This document shows positions 9,212 through 19,384 of a stretch of DNA of 64,000 nt, piece after piece. The stretch's first letter is position 1. Each line of letters starts with the position of its first letter. The notes under the pieces are model-generated. The model was not told the origin of the DNA and made no database searches. It saw only the letters and a list, made by a program, of their open reading frames with translations. Source of the DNA: Pelosinus sp. UFO1 (GTDB lineage Bacteria; Bacillota; Negativicutes; DSM-13327); contig NZ_CP008852.1 in the NCBI RefSeq assembly GCF_000725345.1, forward strand, positions 186,001 to 250,000, read 5' to 3'. Made by a program: the position numbers and the translations under genes.

Positions 9212-10426
9212 ATGCAAACTAAATCAACTCGTTCAGCCTGGACGCTAATGATAAGTTCTGCGGCAATTCTAGCAATCACTATGGGGGTCAGGCAGTCAAC
9301 TGGACTTTTCGTCTCACCGATAAATGCATCTACAGGATTAGGTATTGTTTCGATTAGCTTCGCGCTTGCTGTGGGGCAGTTTGTCTGGGGCTTAGCTCAG
9401 CCTATATTCGGAGCAATTGCTGATAAAAAGGGCTCCTATGGTGTTCTTATAGTGGGAGCTTTTATACTTGCAGGGGGATTGGCTTTGACACCTTTCGTAA
9501 ATTCGGAATGGTCGCTCATATTAACTATGGGCATTTTAAGTGCGGCAGGTGCAGGGGCGGGAAGTTTCTCAATATTGATTGGTGCCACTTCTCGGCAGCT
9601 GCCTCTCGAGAAACGTGCTTTTGCTGGCGGTTTTATAAATGCAGGAGGTTCTTTCGGTCAGTTTATTTTTGCACCTTTATTACAAGGAATTATTAGCGGA
9701 TTTGGCTGGGTCGCTGCCATGCTCACCATGGCGGTAACAACACTTCTTACGATACCCATTGCTTCACTATTGCGAGGTGACTTACCAACAGATAAGAGTG
9801 TTGCTTCTACTTCTGAACAGCCTACGGGAGGGTTAGTGCAGCAAGTTCGTCAAGCTATGAAGAATCCAAGCTACTTATGTCTGCATGCAGGATTTTTTAC
9901 ATGTGGCTTTCATATTGCATTCTTGGTAACCCACCTGCCTGGGGAAGTTGCTTTATGTGGGCATTCGGCAAGTGTATCTGCTGCTTCATTGGCTATCATC
10001 GGCTTGTTCAATATAGCAGGCAGCTTATTTGCCGGATCCCTTGGTTCACGATATCGGATGAAATACATACTTGCTGTGATGTACGGCAGTCGCGCTGTAA
10101 TGATCGGATTATATCTTATTGCACCCAAAACGCCTTTGACTTTCTATATTTTTGCTGCTTCTCTAGGGTTCACTTGGTTGGCGACAGTACCACCAACCGC
10201 TGGTCTTGTTGGGAAACTTTTCGGTACGAAATATTTGGCGACACTTTTCGGCCTAACACTTCTGACCCACCAAATTGGAGGTTTTTTGGGTGCATGGCTC
10301 GGGGGAATTGCTATGGCTCATGATGGCAACTATCTATGGATGTGGTACGCAGATATTATATTGGCATCCGCTGCAGCACTAGTTAACCTTCCAATTCGAG
10401 AGGAAAAACTAATTCAGTCTGCTTAA
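9212..10426 (+). CDS. Major facilitator superfamily transporter
   Basis: This is an inner-membrane carrier of 404 residues with twelve predicted helices in two halves joined by a hydrophilic loop near 195-215. The GAIADKKGSYG stretch after the second helix is the MFS A-motif region, and the pattern resembles the monocarboxylate/oxalate-formate type subfamily. It stands alone with an AAAGGAG ribosome site and its own terminator. The substrate is unknown. Confidence 0.82.
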   Translation: MQTKSTRSAWTLMISSAAILAITMGVRQSTGLFVSPINASTGLGIVSISFALAVGQFVWGLAQPIFGAIADKKGSYGVLIVGAFILAGGLALTPFVNSEWSLILTMGILSAAGAGAGSFSILIGATSRQLPLEKRAFAGGFINAGGSFGQFIFAPLLQGIISGFGWVAAMLTMAVTTLLTIPIASLLRGDLPTDKSVASTSEQPTGGLVQQVRQAMKNPSYLCLHAGFFTCGFHIAFLVTHLPGEVALCGHSASVSAASLAIIGLFNIAGSLFAGSLGSRYRMKYILAVMYGSRAVMIGLYLIAPKTPLTFYIFAASLGFTWLATVPPTAGLVGKLFGTKYLATLFGLTLLTHQIGGFLGAWLGGIAMAHDGNYLWMWYADIILASAAALVNLPIREEKLIQSA

Positions 10427-10468
10427 CAAGTTAGTTTTCACTTTTCCATTCAAATTAAATTGTATTAT

Positions 10469-10523
10469 AAAGAGTAAAGCAGTTATTTGCCAAATTGGAC
10501 AATAGCTGCTTTACTCTTTGTAG
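10469..10523 (+). terminator. Intrinsic terminator
   Basis: AAAGAGTAAAGCAG (10469-10482) pairs exactly with CTGCTTTACTCTTT (10506-10519). Confidence 0.85.
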
Positions 10524-10669
10524 AAGTCGTGGACGGAGCTTTCTTATTTAGGCACTAATGATTGTATTTGATAGAATGTACTGAGATTTTTACTGATAGG
10601 TATTAATACTTTCATTTTATTTTCAGAATCCTAGTTTATACTTAGGTGCTATGAAGGGAAAGTGATAGT

Positions 10670-12223
10670 ATGAAAGATAGAAAGTTATGGATAAATATCG
10701 CAATAATCTTATGTGTTTCCTGGTTAATTAGCTTTTTTTACTTGGGTAATTTACCGTTATTAGATCCGGATGAGCCGGTTTATGCCGAAACTGCACTAGA
10801 AATGATACAAAATCAAGACTTTATCTCTCCAAGGATTTATGGTGAGTTTTGGTATGATAAACCGCCAATGTACTATTGGCTCGTGGCGGGAGCATTCAAA
10901 GTATTTGGTGTTGGAGAATTTGCCGCACGGTTTCCGTCTGCGTTGTTGGCAGCATTAGGATCGGTTTTGCTATATCTAGCGGGTCGTAAACTTTTCAATG
11001 ATCGCGCCGGACTGCTCTCAGCATTAGTCCTTGCTACTAGTTTAGAATATTTCTACTTGAGTAAGGCCGCCGTTACAGATATTACTCTGACGTTTTTCCT
11101 TACAGGAGCATTGCTTGCTTTTCTTATTAGAAAGAACTACCTATTTTATGCTTGCGCCGCACTCGCTGTTGTTACCAAAGGACCTATTGGTGTTGTTTTC
11201 TGTGGGGCAATTGTAGGTCTGTACTTGTTGTTCACAGGTAACATTGGGTTGCTAAAACGTATGAAATTATTTAGTGGTGGAGTATTGTTTAGTGCGATTG
11301 CGGTACCTTGGTACTGGATCATGTATTATTACCACGGCATGGATTTTGTGGACACATTTCTAGGCTTCCATAATGTGACGCGATTTTTGCAACCTGAGCA
11401 TCAGTCAGGCGCTTTATGGTATTATTACATCCCCGTACTAATTGTTGGCTTTTTCCCCTGGACTGCATTTTTGACCCAGGCGTTTATTGGGGGATTGAGA
11501 AATAAGGGGCAAGAAAGGAATTACACCATATTTCTAGTCATCTGGGCTTCGGTTGTATTCTTATTCTTTAGCTTGTCACAAACGAAGCTGGTTTCTTATA
11601 TCTTACCAATGTATCCTCCTTTAGCATTATTGGTCGGTTGGTATTTTGATAAAGCTTGGAGGGAAAAACGTAGTAGCGTTTTGAAATGGTCTAGTATAAT
11701 TCTCGCAATCCTAGTCGTTGTTCTCGAAGCTGGGTTGTTTAAGGCAGGAGGGGTGTTAGCGGCTCAATTAGTTCCACTAGTAAAAGTAACGGCAATTATT
11801 CTTTTTCTGCTTGTTGCTTCTGTATGGTGGTTAAGTTATCGTATTAATTTTCGTAGTGTCTTTGTAGCCAATGTGATCGGCATGATATTTTTCACCGCAT
11901 TTCTAGTAACACAAATGCTTCCTGTTCTGGCACCTAGTCTCGCGGTAAAGGATCTTGTTAATGATTTTAAACAGTATTACGACGGACAGTCTCCCGTATA
12001 TGTCGCAAAATTTTACCGCCCGGGTTTTATGTTTTACAGTGGTATGCCGGGTATCGAATTGAAGTCAGATGAGTTACAGAAAGCAGTACAAGACAAGGCA
12101 GGTAAATCCTATTTCATTGCGCAAAAGAAATATTACGAGAATTTGCCACCGTCAATTCAGGGCAAGATAAAGTTGTTAACAATTGTTGAAGATAAAGCCC
12201 TTTTTGTCTACGAAGCTAATTAG
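10670..12223 (+). CDS. GT39-family (ArnT/PMT-like) membrane glycosyltransferase
   Basis: This is a polytopic membrane enzyme of 517 residues that transfers a sugar from a polyprenyl-phosphate donor. The first periplasmic loop carries LLDPDEPVYAE (about residue 30), with the acidic pair typical of the ArnT/PMT catalytic loop, then FWYDKPPMYYWL. A multi-helix membrane domain and a C-terminal soluble tail follow. The gene lies directly upstream of an OmpR/histidine-kinase pair. ArnT proteins add aminoarabinose to lipid A; whether this one modifies lipid A, another glycan or protein cannot be told. Confidence 0.85.
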   Translation: MKDRKLWINIAIILCVSWLISFFYLGNLPLLDPDEPVYAETALEMIQNQDFISPRIYGEFWYDKPPMYYWLVAGAFKVFGVGEFAARFPSALLAALGSVLLYLAGRKLFNDRAGLLSALVLATSLEYFYLSKAAVTDITLTFFLTGALLAFLIRKNYLFYACAALAVVTKGPIGVVFCGAIVGLYLLFTGNIGLLKRMKLFSGGVLFSAIAVPWYWIMYYYHGMDFVDTFLGFHNVTRFLQPEHQSGALWYYYIPVLIVGFFPWTAFLTQAFIGGLRNKGQERNYTIFLVIWASVVFLFFSLSQTKLVSYILPMYPPLALLVGWYFDKAWREKRSSVLKWSSIILAILVVVLEAGLFKAGGVLAAQLVPLVKVTAIILFLLVASVWWLSYRINFRSVFVANVIGMIFFTAFLVTQMLPVLAPSLAVKDLVNDFKQYYDGQSPVYVAKFYRPGFMFYSGMPGIELKSDELQKAVQDKAGKSYFIAQKKYYENLPPSIQGKIKLLTIVEDKALFVYEAN

Positions 12224-12232
12224 GAAATAGTG

Positions 12233-12261
12233 TTGACATTCGAATTGCTATCGCCTAGAAT
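12233..12261 (+). promoter_or_regulatory. Sigma-A type promoter of the two-component operon
   Basis: TTGACA (12233-12238), a 17-nt spacer and TAGAAT (12256-12261) lie just after the GT39 stop codon. The regulator pair can therefore be transcribed on its own. Confidence 0.75.
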
Positions 12262-12309
12262 ATATAAAAATAAATCCCTTGGGTAGTTATGGCAAAAGGA
12301 GAAGTTCAT

Positions 12310-12996
12310 ATGCGTGTATTACTTGCCGAAGATGATGCTAAGCTTGGAAGGTTAATTAAACATATGTTGGAGAAAGCGGTTGCGCAGGTCGACTGGGTTT
12401 TGCGTGGTGATATAGCTATCGATTATGCGCTTCACTCTCCCTATGATGTAATTATTATGGATTGGATGATGCCTGGTCAAACAGGACTCGAAGTATGTGA
12501 TCATCTGCGAAAACAAAACTATCATGGAGCTATATTAATGCTTACAGCCAAAGATGCCGTAAGCGATCGAGTTCTAGGATTGGATACAGGGGCGGACGAC
12601 TATCTTGTCAAACCTTTTGAATTCACAGAACTACTTGCCAGAGTCCGTGCCCTGTCTCGACGTAGTGGATTAAAAATAAAAGAAGAAATATTACAAGTAG
12701 GTAGTCTTGTCTTAAATCGTACCACTCGTAGTGTGCATCGTGGAGATACTGAAATACAACTTACTGCGAGGGAGTTTCAAGTACTGGATTTACTAATGCA
12801 CAATAGCGGACAGGTAGTACCTAGGGAAGTCATCTTAGATCGGATATGGGGGCTAGAGGCAAACGTATCATCAAATAATCTTGATGCCTATGTTCGGCTG
12901 CTCCGAAAAAAAATCAGTCTTGCCGAAGATGATGATGTAGAGTTACAAAACATTAGGGGTATCGGATTCAAATTGGAGGCTCATAATGTTTTCTGA
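12310..12996 (+). CDS. OmpR-family response regulator
   Basis: This is a DNA-binding response regulator of 228 residues. The receiver domain has the acidic pair in LLAEDDA, the phospho-acceptor Asp in IIMDWMMPG (about 51) and the Lys in VKPFEF. A winged-helix domain occupies about 125-225. The ATG at 12310 is chosen over one 21 nt upstream because AAAAGGAG lies 8 nt before it. It overlaps the partner kinase by 11 nt. Its target may include the adjacent GT39 gene, which is inference. Confidence 0.92.
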   Translation: MRVLLAEDDAKLGRLIKHMLEKAVAQVDWVLRGDIAIDYALHSPYDVIIMDWMMPGQTGLEVCDHLRKQNYHGAILMLTAKDAVSDRVLGLDTGADDYLVKPFEFTELLARVRALSRRSGLKIKEEILQVGSLVLNRTTRSVHRGDTEIQLTAREFQVLDLLMHNSGQVVPREVILDRIWGLEANVSSNNLDAYVRLLRKKISLAEDDDVELQNIRGIGFKLEAHNVF

Positions 12997-14278
12997 AATA
13001 CGTAATCGTTTAACGCTGCTTTATACGGTAGTTATGGCAGTCTTTCTTCTAGCATTTATTGCAGTAAGTGATGCTGGGGTTGTTTGGGTGCTTCATCATG
13101 AAGAACAACAAGATATACGGTCTTTTGCCGAAGAAGAAGCAAAAGAGCATATAACGATGCTCAAACAAAAAAAGAATAAAATAGAGTTAAAAGAAGAAAA
13201 CAATATCGATGCCATGGGTGGCAAAATTTTCTTTTATGTGTTTGATGATAAAGGACAACTCGTTGACACCAATGAACCAGCCGTGAAAATGCGCCCCAAA
13301 GTTCAGGAGATTATTAGCAACTGGAATGTAGCAGATGGCGAAGGAACAATTAGGAAATTCTATCTCCCAGAAGGGGAACGAGTCATCATAATTATGTGCA
13401 GTATGAAGATCTACGACGGAGAAGATTTTCTCGGCAACGTTTTTGTTGGTGAAGACATTACGGCCTATTATGCACTACTTAAGACATTACTGATTGTATT
13501 AATTGTGATTGCCATCTTATTTCTTCTTGTTGCCACTTTCATAGGACATTTATTAGCAGGGCGAGCAATCATTCCGATCAAGCAATCGTTTGTAAGGCAA
13601 CGTGAATTTGTCGCAGATGCTTCTCATGAATTACGTACTCCTCTTAGCATACTCTTGAGTTCCGTCGAGGTTGTCCAGACGGATGACAGTAGCCACCTTT
13701 CCTCCTTCTCTACTCAAGTGTTGGATGATATGAAAAGCGAAGTGAAGCGGATGTCAAAAATGGTTTCCGATTTACTGACCCTTGCACGAGCCGATGCAGG
13801 GGCAGCCAATATTATTAAAGAAAGATTCGATTTATATAGTGTTACTGAACAGGTTATTCGCTCATTTCAGCCAGTAGCCGATGAAAAAGGATTGGAGCTG
13901 GGATTGGACGGTGGTGAGGAAATGGTGATTTTCGCCGACAAGGAGAGAATCAACCAATTGCTATTAATTTTGCTTGATAATGCGATAAAATACACTCCAA
14001 CCAGAGGTCGGGTAGATGTGTTGCTAAGAAGGGTGGCAGGAGCAAAACCAGGTATTAGCATTACTGTGCGGGATCAGGGTGTAGGAATTTCCGATACACA
14101 CAAAAGCTTAATTTTCGATCGATTCTACAGGGTAGATAAAGTAAGATCGAGAGAAGAAGGCGGTACGGGGATTGGTTTGTCCATCGCTAAATGGATAGTG
14201 GATGCCCATGGTGGGACGATAAAAGTGGAAAGCGCGCCAGGGCATGGAAGTACGTTCATAGTGAATTTACCGAGTTAA
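12986..14278 (+). CDS. Sensor histidine kinase, partner of the OmpR regulator
   Basis: This is a membrane kinase of 430 residues. Two transmembrane helices (about 10-35 and 165-190) bracket an extracytoplasmic sensor of about 130 residues. The HisKA box is FVADASHELRTPLS with the phospho-His near 213. The HATPase domain has LLDNAIKYTP, DQGVGIS and GGTGIGLSIAKW. Its start overlaps the regulator gene. The signal is not evident; the setting next to an ArnT-like enzyme suggests envelope stress. Confidence 0.92.
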   Translation: MFSEIRNRLTLLYTVVMAVFLLAFIAVSDAGVVWVLHHEEQQDIRSFAEEEAKEHITMLKQKKNKIELKEENNIDAMGGKIFFYVFDDKGQLVDTNEPAVKMRPKVQEIISNWNVADGEGTIRKFYLPEGERVIIIMCSMKIYDGEDFLGNVFVGEDITAYYALLKTLLIVLIVIAILFLLVATFIGHLLAGRAIIPIKQSFVRQREFVADASHELRTPLSILLSSVEVVQTDDSSHLSSFSTQVLDDMKSEVKRMSKMVSDLLTLARADAGAANIIKERFDLYSVTEQVIRSFQPVADEKGLELGLDGGEEMVIFADKERINQLLLILLDNAIKYTPTRGRVDVLLRRVAGAKPGISITVRDQGVGISDTHKSLIFDRFYRVDKVRSREEGGTGIGLSIAKWIVDAHGGTIKVESAPGHGSTFIVNLPS

Positions 14279-14336
14279 TCAACAGCCTTATGTGACCATT
14301 TTTTAGATGTGAGTTAACCTAAAGTCCCAAGAATAA

Positions 14337-14377
14337 AAGAACTCAACCGCCGTTATAATGGGTTGAGTTCTTTTTAA
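14337..14377 (+). terminator. Intrinsic terminator after the two-component operon
   Basis: AAAGAACTCAACC pairs with GGTTGAGTTCTTT (stem 14338-14349 with 14362-14374) and is followed by T residues. Confidence 0.9.
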
Positions 14378-14485
14378 TTGCAGTAAATCTATATTCGATA
14401 TTCATTTACGATAAGAAGACTATAATAGTAGATGTATGTAATGAAAATAAGTGGAATAAAAAATTGAAAGATTTGTTCGGTAAGT

Positions 14486-14671
14486 TCAAGAATCCTGACT
14501 AGTAAAGCCCATATAACCATAGGTGTCTTTTACAGCCCCTACCGGTGAAGTATCCTTTACATCATCCATTTTATCTAAGTCTGTAGTAACTATACTAGGG
14601 TGCTTTCCAGCGGGTGATCTATTTGATAAAGATTTAATTTTTCGATAGGTTAATTTTTGCCTATAACTCAT
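14486..14671 (-). CDS. Small hypothetical protein, 61 residues
   Basis: This unrecognised small ORF is supported by AAAGGAAG about 8 nt before the ATG at 14671; a GTG 9 nt further upstream is less likely. The N-terminal third is basic (MSYRQKLTYRKIKSLSNR) and the rest is polar with several Asp, Thr and Gly. There is no signal peptide or membrane segment. It is isolated, and it faces the terminator of the two-component operon. Confidence 0.45.
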   Translation of the reverse strand: MSYRQKLTYRKIKSLSNRSPAGKHPSIVTTDLDKMDDVKDTSPVGAVKDTYGYMGFTSQDS

Positions 14672-15086
14672 ACTTATCACTTCCTTTATTGATTAGTTAA
14701 TGCATTCCTTTCTACTTCCTCTGCTTAGCTGTATCCAAAGTATCATCGTTCTATGTATGGTAAAGGAAGGAGCATTGAAACTGAGAGGGCATAAATTAGG
14801 ATATAGTTAAAAAAGTAGCATCACACATGAATAAGTATTGAATTTATTATTGAAATTTTTTCGGTAAGATAGAAACGAATAGAATTCTTGAATCCTCACG
14901 ATTGAGAAAATCTCTGTTCGAATCTCTTCAGATCAGTACTAGCTAGTGTTTTAAACCTCAAAAAAATGATGTTGAGTTATAGTAAAATTTGATTTATCTT
15001 TTATCCGATTCATAATAGGAAATTCCACAATTATAATACATATAACTGTGGAATTTTCTATTTGCGTTTAAGCTATATAGTTGTTA
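14672..15086. other. Intergenic region with terminator of the DcuC-like gene
   Basis: At 15016-15060 an inverted repeat around GGAAATTCCACA and TGTGGAATTTTC forms a hairpin just beyond the 3' end of the minus-strand DcuC-like gene, with T-rich flanks on both strands. The remainder is AT-rich and no gene was seen. Confidence 0.6.
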
Positions 15087-16349
15087 TTAAATTCCCATTA
15101 AAAACATACTCATTGTGATGATAAGAGCAAATATCATACCAGGTAAGTTGCGTTTTGTCATTTCCAGAGCGCTTACGTTAGCCATTCCGGCTACAATGAT
15201 TGTGGCTGCTGCCACTGGAGATAAAACACGTCCGATATTGCCGCTTATGAATGCCATCAAGCCAATCTGTGGGATAGTAAATCCTAACTGCTCTGCATGA
15301 GGCGTAATGGTATTGTTAAAGGCCAAAATCATTGAATCACTTGAACCAGACAAAGTTGCCATGAGGAAAGGTCCTAGGGATGCAGCTAGCTTAGCAATAT
15401 ATTGTGAGTGTTTCATACCTTCCACTAAACTGGTCGTTAAGCCAATTGAATTCATTCCCTCTACAAAAACGGTAGCACAAGCGATTAGACCAATGACGTT
15501 ACCATATGAAGTTCCTAATCCTTTAAAGAATTCTTTAGAAATTATTTCAGGTTTAGTCCAGGTAACAAAGAAGGACGCGATTGTACTTACAACCATAGCT
15601 TGCAATACAGAGATTGGTGGGAGGACTGCTACCAACGGACTTCCTAATATCAATAATACCAGTGGCAAAACTGGTACGGCTGCTTTTAGATAATTCACCT
15701 TTAACTGTTCAACTGTTTGTAAGGTTGCGGCTGTCTCAATCATACTACAATCTTCTTTACGAAGCCGAGCCACAATTGTTAGGACAATAGCTGAGACAAT
15801 TGCCCCTGTAATAGGAATTTTGGCCATTTTCATTACAACAACCATTACGTCTAGCCCACTGAGTTTTGCAATAACAATATTATGTACTACGCCCGGATTA
15901 TATACACCACCCCATGAACCAGCTAATAGTGCACTACCGGCGATTACGGGATGGACACCAGCACTAGTTAGTGCAGGAATTAAAATTGCCCCAACTGCTG
16001 CTACACAGCCTGAAGCGCTAGGTAGGGCTATATTAATAAAGAAAGTTATCATTACTGCACCAGGAATAAGTATCGACTTGTATTTAACTAACGCGCGTGA
16101 GAGCATATGGACAAGATGTTTATCACAACCAGTTACCCTCATAACTTCAGAAAATCCTAACACTGAACAAATTGTCGTCACTAGGACGCTATTAACCAAG
16201 GCCTTTCCGAAAGCATCAATGCTTGCTGCCGGATTTAGAGCCAACGAAGACATGGCTAATCCAGATAGAAATAATACAACTTTGTTTTCGTATCCCTTAG
16301 CAATTAAATAAAAAGTAATGATGACAATAATGAAGCCAAAAAAAATCAT
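15087..16349 (-). CDS. DcuC-family C4-dicarboxylate transporter
   Basis: This is an inner-membrane carrier of 420 residues with ten or more hydrophobic helices. It resembles anaerobic C4-dicarboxylate carriers of the DcuC group, with conserved stretches FINIALPSASGCVAAVGAI and LAGSWGGVYNPGVVHN in the first half and LSGSSDSMILAFNNTITPHA in the second. The ATG at 16349 is preferred to a TTG just upstream because AGGAGG is 8 nt away. It is divergent from pepT. The likely role is succinate, fumarate or malate exchange; the exact substrate is unproven. Confidence 0.8.
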   Translation of the reverse strand: MIFFGFIIVIITFYLIAKGYENKVVLFLSGLAMSSLALNPAASIDAFGKALVNSVLVTTICSVLGFSEVMRVTGCDKHLVHMLSRALVKYKSILIPGAVMITFFINIALPSASGCVAAVGAILIPALTSAGVHPVIAGSALLAGSWGGVYNPGVVHNIVIAKLSGLDVMVVVMKMAKIPITGAIVSAIVLTIVARLRKEDCSMIETAATLQTVEQLKVNYLKAAVPVLPLVLLILGSPLVAVLPPISVLQAMVVSTIASFFVTWTKPEIISKEFFKGLGTSYGNVIGLIACATVFVEGMNSIGLTTSLVEGMKHSQYIAKLAASLGPFLMATLSGSSDSMILAFNNTITPHAEQLGFTIPQIGLMAFISGNIGRVLSPVAAATIIVAGMANVSALEMTKRNLPGMIFALIITMSMFLMGI

Positions 16350-16607
16350 CAAAGTAGCCTCCTAAGCACAAAGTCCAAAAATAAACTCAGCCCATGTAGA
16401 TTTAAGATATATGGCCTAGTGTAATCAATCCCCCTTAATACAGTTGCAATCGATTATCTAATTGTAAAAAAAATTACTTTATTAATATATTTGATGATGA
16501 AAATTAATTTCCTGCTAATATTTTTAATATATGGAAGGAATTACTATGTATACAGACGAAGCTGATATAGTGTCTTTATGTTAGAGTTAATTCGAGGAGG
16601 GGAAAGA

Positions 16608-17852
16608 ATGGTATTAGATGCAAATCATTTAGTTGAACGCTTTTTTCGGTATGTCAAAATTGACACTCAAGCAGACAGTAGATCGGCTACTTGCCCAAGT
16701 ACTCCAGGACAGTTGGTACTTGGTAGCATAGTAGCTACAGAACTGCAAAATATTGGACTAAAGGAAGTCTCAATGGATGAGAATGGATATGTAATGGCAA
16801 CCTTGCCAGCCAACGGTTGCCATGATGCCCCAGTAATCGGATTTGTAATGCATATGGATACCGCAACGGACTTAACAGGGAAAAATGTCAAACCTCGCCT
16901 TGTTAGTAATTATGATGGCGGTGATATTATATTGAATGAAGAAGCCAGAATTATATTATCACCAAACGATTTTCCAGAGTTGTCTTCTTATAAGGGGCAG
17001 GATATTGTGGTAACCGATGGAACTACTTTATTGGGTGCCGATAACAAAGCAGGCATATGTGCGGCGTTTAGCGCGGTAGAGTATCTCATTAACCATCCAG
17101 AAATACCCCACGGTAAGATACGTATAGCATTGACACCAGACGAAGAAATTGGCCGTGGTGTAGATAGATTTGATGTAGCGGCATTTGGTGCTGATTTTGC
17201 CTATACAATTGATGGTGGTGGATTAGGAGAACTAATCTATGAAAGTTTTAACGCGGCTAACGCCATAGTCCATTTCAATGGTCGTGTTGTTCACCCAGGT
17301 TGGGCCAAAAATAAAATGATTAATGCAATGACTATGGCAGCCGAATGGCAAATGATGTTACCAGCTGGAGAAAAGCCAGAATATACAGAGGGCCATGAGG
17401 GCTTTTTTCACCCCAAACGCATTACGGGTGGCGTAGACTATGTAGTACTAGATATGTTAATTCGTGACCACAATCGTGCAAAGTTCGAGCAACGTAAAGT
17501 ATTTATCCAATCTTTAGCGGATTGTTTTAATGCAAAGTATGGATCAGATGCTATTCGCTTAGAAATGAAAGATCTTTATTATAATATGCGGGAAAAAATA
17601 GAAGAGGTTTTCTTCGTCGTAGAGGAAGCTCAGCACGCTATGGAAGCTGTGGGTGTAACACCGATAGTCGTACCTATCCGTGGGGGCACAGATGGGGCAC
17701 ACTTATCATACAAAGGCTTGCCCTGTCCTAATATATTTGCCGGTGGACATAACTATCACGGAAAGTATGAATATCTCCCCGTACCGTCTCTAATAAAAGC
17801 AACCGAAGTGATAATAGAGCTTATTAAAAGATGGGGTTATAAAAAATGCTGA
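16608..17852 (+). CDS. pepT: Peptidase T (tripeptide aminopeptidase, M20B)
   Basis: This cytoplasmic dizinc aminopeptidase removes the N-terminal residue of tripeptides. Its 414 residues match the usual PepT length. Zinc and catalytic motifs are present: VMHMDTATD, GADNKAGICAAFSAVE, PDEEIGRGVDRFD, the dimerisation-domain stretch VVHPGWAKNKMINA, and GGTDGAHLSYKG followed by GGHNYHGKYEY. The GAGGAGGGG ribosome site points to ATG 16608 rather than the upstream in-frame ATG at 16578. Confidence 0.95.
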   Translation: MVLDANHLVERFFRYVKIDTQADSRSATCPSTPGQLVLGSIVATELQNIGLKEVSMDENGYVMATLPANGCHDAPVIGFVMHMDTATDLTGKNVKPRLVSNYDGGDIILNEEARIILSPNDFPELSSYKGQDIVVTDGTTLLGADNKAGICAAFSAVEYLINHPEIPHGKIRIALTPDEEIGRGVDRFDVAAFGADFAYTIDGGGLGELIYESFNAANAIVHFNGRVVHPGWAKNKMINAMTMAAEWQMMLPAGEKPEYTEGHEGFFHPKRITGGVDYVVLDMLIRDHNRAKFEQRKVFIQSLADCFNAKYGSDAIRLEMKDLYYNMREKIEEVFFVVEEAQHAMEAVGVTPIVVPIRGGTDGAHLSYKGLPCPNIFAGGHNYHGKYEYLPVPSLIKATEVIIELIKRWGYKKC

Positions 17853-17913
17853 TATATCTTTAATAAGGAATGAAGAGCCTTTTGTAGTAGAGATACAATT
17901 AGTAAACGCCTAC

Positions 17914-17967
17914 AAAACAAAAACGTCCTACTAGATTCTATAGAATCTAGTAGGACGTTTTTGTTTT
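17914..17967. terminator. Perfect 54-bp palindrome, bidirectional terminator
   Basis: The 27 bases 17914-17940 are the exact reverse complement of 17941-17967, with no loop in the duplex. The inner part is GC-balanced and the outer part is A-rich on the left and T-rich on the right. It serves the convergent pepT and uxaC genes. Confidence 0.9.
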
Positions 17968-17977
17968 ATTCGATTTA

Positions 17978-19384
17978 TTATATTTTGATACCAAAGTATT
18001 CTTTGGCATTGTCAAAGCAAATATTTTGTACCATTGTGCCGAGAAGTTCAAAGTCATTAGGTGCTTCGCCAGACTCTACCCATTCCCCAATGATGTTACA
18101 AAGAATCCGTCTAAAATATTCATGTCTCGTATAGGAAAGGAAACTTCTTGAATCAGTAAGCATACCGACAAAGAGACTCAGAAGGCCTAGATTTGACAAG
18201 GAGATAATTTGTTTTGTCATGCCATCCTTTTGATCATTAAACCACCAGCCAGAACCAACTTGAATCTTGCCTGGAATCCCGCCGCCTTGGAAGCAGCCTA
18301 TGATTGTACCCAAGATTTCGTTATCGCGAGGATTTAAACAATATAAAATTGTCTTTGGCAGCTCATCGGTATCGTCTAATTTATCAAGAAATTTTGAAAG
18401 AGCTTCAGCGAACGTATAATCTGCAATTGCATCAAAACCAGTATCTGGTCCCAGTAGTCTCATCATTCGTTTGCTGTTATTTCTGATGGTACCAATATGG
18501 ATCTGCATGGTCCAATTCAAACGGGTATACTGTTTTCCAAGATAGACCATAACTTCAGTTTTATATTTCTTTATCTCAGATTCAGTAAGTTGTTCTCCTT
18601 TTAACGCTTTTTGCAGGATAGCGGTAATTTCCTCTTCAGTACCTTCTTCGAAAACAATTGGATCTAAGGCATGATCAGAAACTCTGCAACCAACTTCATG
18701 GAAGAAATCTAAGCGTTGTTTTAAAGCCTCTTTCAGACTAGTAAAAGTTTGAATATCTTGACCAACAACTTTACTAAGTCTTTCGATCCATTCTACGAAA
18801 CCTGCTTTATCGATATTAAAGCTCTTATCAGGTCTAAATGCAGGGAGTACCTTTACAGCAAAAGTTTTATCCTTAGCTAATGCAATATGGTCTTCGAGGG
18901 AATCTACAGGATCATCGGTAGTACAAATCACCTTTACATTCGAACGTTTGATAAGTTCTCGTGCAGTAAACTCGTCTTTTGCCAACATTTCATTACATTT
19001 TTCCCAGATTACTTCAGCAGTTTTGGATGAAAGTAGTTCATTTATACCAAAGAATCTTTTCAATTCTAGATGAGTCCAGTGATACAAAGGATTGCCAATG
19101 CATTTTGGCATTGTCTCGGCCCATTTCATAAACTTTTCTTTATCAGGTGCATCTCCTGTTATATACTTTTCGTCAACACCATTACTTCGCATAGCGCGCC
19201 ATTTGTAATGATCACCGCCAAGCCATATTTCCGTAATGTTTCGGTATCTCTTATTGTCTTTAATTTCTTTCGGATTTAGATGACAGTGGTAATCAAAAAT
19301 TGGCATATCCTTTGCGTAATCATGGTAAAGTTTTTCCGCAGTTTTATTGGTTAATAAAAAATCTTCGTCCATAAAAGGTTTCAT
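17978..19384 (-). CDS. uxaC: Glucuronate isomerase
   Basis: UxaC interconverts D-glucuronate and D-fructuronate (and galacturonate/tagaturonate), the first step of hexuronate catabolism. The 468 residues match the family length. The N-terminal metal site [13 protein letters not shown], the [13 protein letters not shown] block and [10 protein letters not shown] are clear, as is the C-terminal [21 protein letters not shown] precedes the ATG. No other hexuronate genes are in the window, so the rest of the pathway must lie elsewhere. Confidence 0.95.
   Translation of the reverse strand: MKPFMDEDFLLTNKTAEKLYHDYAKDMPIFDYHCHLNPKEIKDNKRYRNITEIWLGGDHYKWRAMRSNGVDEKYITGDAPDKEKFMKWAETMPKCIGNPLYHWTHLELKRFFGINELLSSKTAEVIWEKCNEMLAKDEFTARELIKRSNVKVICTTDDPVDSLEDHIALAKDKTFAVKVLPAFRPDKSFNIDKAGFVEWIERLSKVVGQDIQTFTSLKEALKQRLDFFHEVGCRVSDHALDPIVFEEGTEEEITAILQKALKGEQLTESEIKKYKTEVMVYLGKQYTRLNWTMQIHIGTIRNNSKRMMRLLGPDTGFDAIADYTFAEALSKFLDKLDDTDELPKTILYCLNPRDNEILGTIIGCFQGGGIPGKIQVGSGWWFNDQKDGMTKQIISLSNLGLLSLFVGMLTDSRSFLSYTRHEYFRRILCNIIGEWVESGEAPNDFELLGTMVQNICFDNAKEYFGIKI

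Noticed and set aside
14900-14945. A GTTCGAATC stretch resembling a tRNA T-loop
   Set aside because: The flanking bases cannot pair as a T-stem and no D-arm, anticodon arm or acceptor stem could be built.
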